Assembly (NCBI GenBank): GCA_900548515.1
Contig: URKU01000024.1
Span: 1-22,339 of the forward strand
Reading direction: 5' to 3'
DNA length: 22,339 nt
DNA from: an uncultured Collinsella sp.
GTDB taxonomy: Bacteria; Actinomycetota; Coriobacteriia; Coriobacteriales; Coriobacteriaceae
Shown here: in pieces, positions 21,989-22,339 of the stretch
Layout: each line of letters opens with the position of its first letter
Position numbering within the stretch: position 1 is the first letter of the stretch
The notes under the pieces: generated by a model
What the model saw: only the letters and a program-made list of their open reading frames with translations
Databases searched by the model: none
Told to the model about the DNA's origin: nothing
Translations under genes and position numbers: made by a program

Positions 21989-22339
21989 GTGGCCTTCGAG
22001 CACTACATATATACCGGGACGACCCGCCTGCGCTGCGGCTATACCACGGGGAGCTGCGCCACGCTCGCGGCGAAGGCGGCCTGCGAGATGCTCTTGTCAC
22101 GAAAGCCCGTCGGCCACGTGTCGATCGTCACCCCCGGCGGGCTGCCCGTCGAGACGGACGTGGTCGATGCATGCATCGGCGAGGGGTGCGCCCAGTGCGC
22201 CGTGCAAAAGGACGCAGGCGACGATGCCGATGTGACCGACGGCGTGCTCGTGTACGCGCGCGTGGAACATGCGGGGTCGGTCACGGGCGCTGCGGGCGGC
22301 AAGGGCTTGCCCGCGCAGCCGCTTGCGGCGGAGTTCCCG
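21989..22339 (+). CDS. cbiD: Cobalt-precorrin-5B C1-methyltransferase, 3' end outside window
   Basis: Enzyme of the anaerobic cobalamin route. The GTG at 21989 starts one base after the cbiF stop; 117 codons are visible and the frame is open to the window end. Motifs are LRCGYTTGSCATLAAKAAC near residue 16-34 (the family's N-terminal YTTG-S/T-CA block) and AVQKDAGDDADVTDGVLV near 76-93. A GGAAGG sequence lies upstream but at long spacing, so translation is probably coupled to cbiF. More cobalamin genes are likely beyond the window. Confidence 0.93.
   Translation, partial: MAFEHYIYTGTTRLRCGYTTGSCATLAAKAACEMLLSRKPVGHVSIVTPGGLPVETDVVDACIGEGCAQCAVQKDAGDDADVTDGVLVYARVEHAGSVTGAAGGKGLPAQPLAAEFP

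Noticed and set aside
1..22339. CRISPR arrays, rRNA genes, prophage genes, intact insertion sequences, origins
   Set aside because: No spaced repeat array, rRNA segment, integrase, complete transposase or replication-origin box cluster was seen.

Overview
The window is high-GC DNA with tightly packed, often overlapping genes. It is most likely from a Coriobacteriia actinobacterium close to Collinsella. That placement is an inference from gene style, codon use and the tlyA-nadK-recN order, and was not checked by a search. It carries about 17 protein genes, one tRNA gene, a cobalamin riboswitch, several strong terminators and some unusual inverted repeats.

Left part (1-3295): the 3' part of tlyA, then nadK and recN, overlapping and on the + strand, closed by a hairpin that also serves the convergent regulator gene.

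Central part (3296-11274): a self-contained fructose phosphotransferase locus. It has a divergent RpiR/MurR-type regulator, a fused fructose permease (IIB-IIC-IIA), HPr, Enzyme I and two 1-phosphofructokinase paralogues. Phosphate would pass from PEP through EI, HPr, IIA and IIB to fructose, and fructose-1-phosphate would then be converted to fructose-1,6-bisphosphate. Three related TGAAA-N5-(T/C)TT(C/G)A sites lie upstream of fruA, ptsH and the second fruK and suggest a shared regulator. The 548-bp gap between fruA and ptsH holds a terminator, a 21-bp perfect inverted repeat and a 226-bp nested inverted-repeat element.

Middle right (11275-15177): a CCA-adding enzyme, tRNA-Glu(CTC) with its own promoter and terminator, a flippase-like membrane protein and a TetR regulator.

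Right part (15178-22339): after a fragment of an IS3-family transposase, base and codon use look different (more GCG, TCG and CGC). Here lies a minus-strand operon behind a cobalamin riboswitch. Its order is a Tat-exported lipoprotein form of the cobaltochelatase CbiK, a small lipoprotein, a substrate-binding lipoprotein whose N-terminal domain resembles the small lipoprotein, a FecCD permease, and an ATPase with an extra C-terminal domain. Divergent from it are cbiF and cbiD (cut by the window end) of anaerobic cobalamin synthesis. The most interesting proposal is that the minus-strand operon is a surface tetrapyrrole/corrinoid/metal handling and uptake system controlled by B12, with a chelatase working outside the cell membrane.
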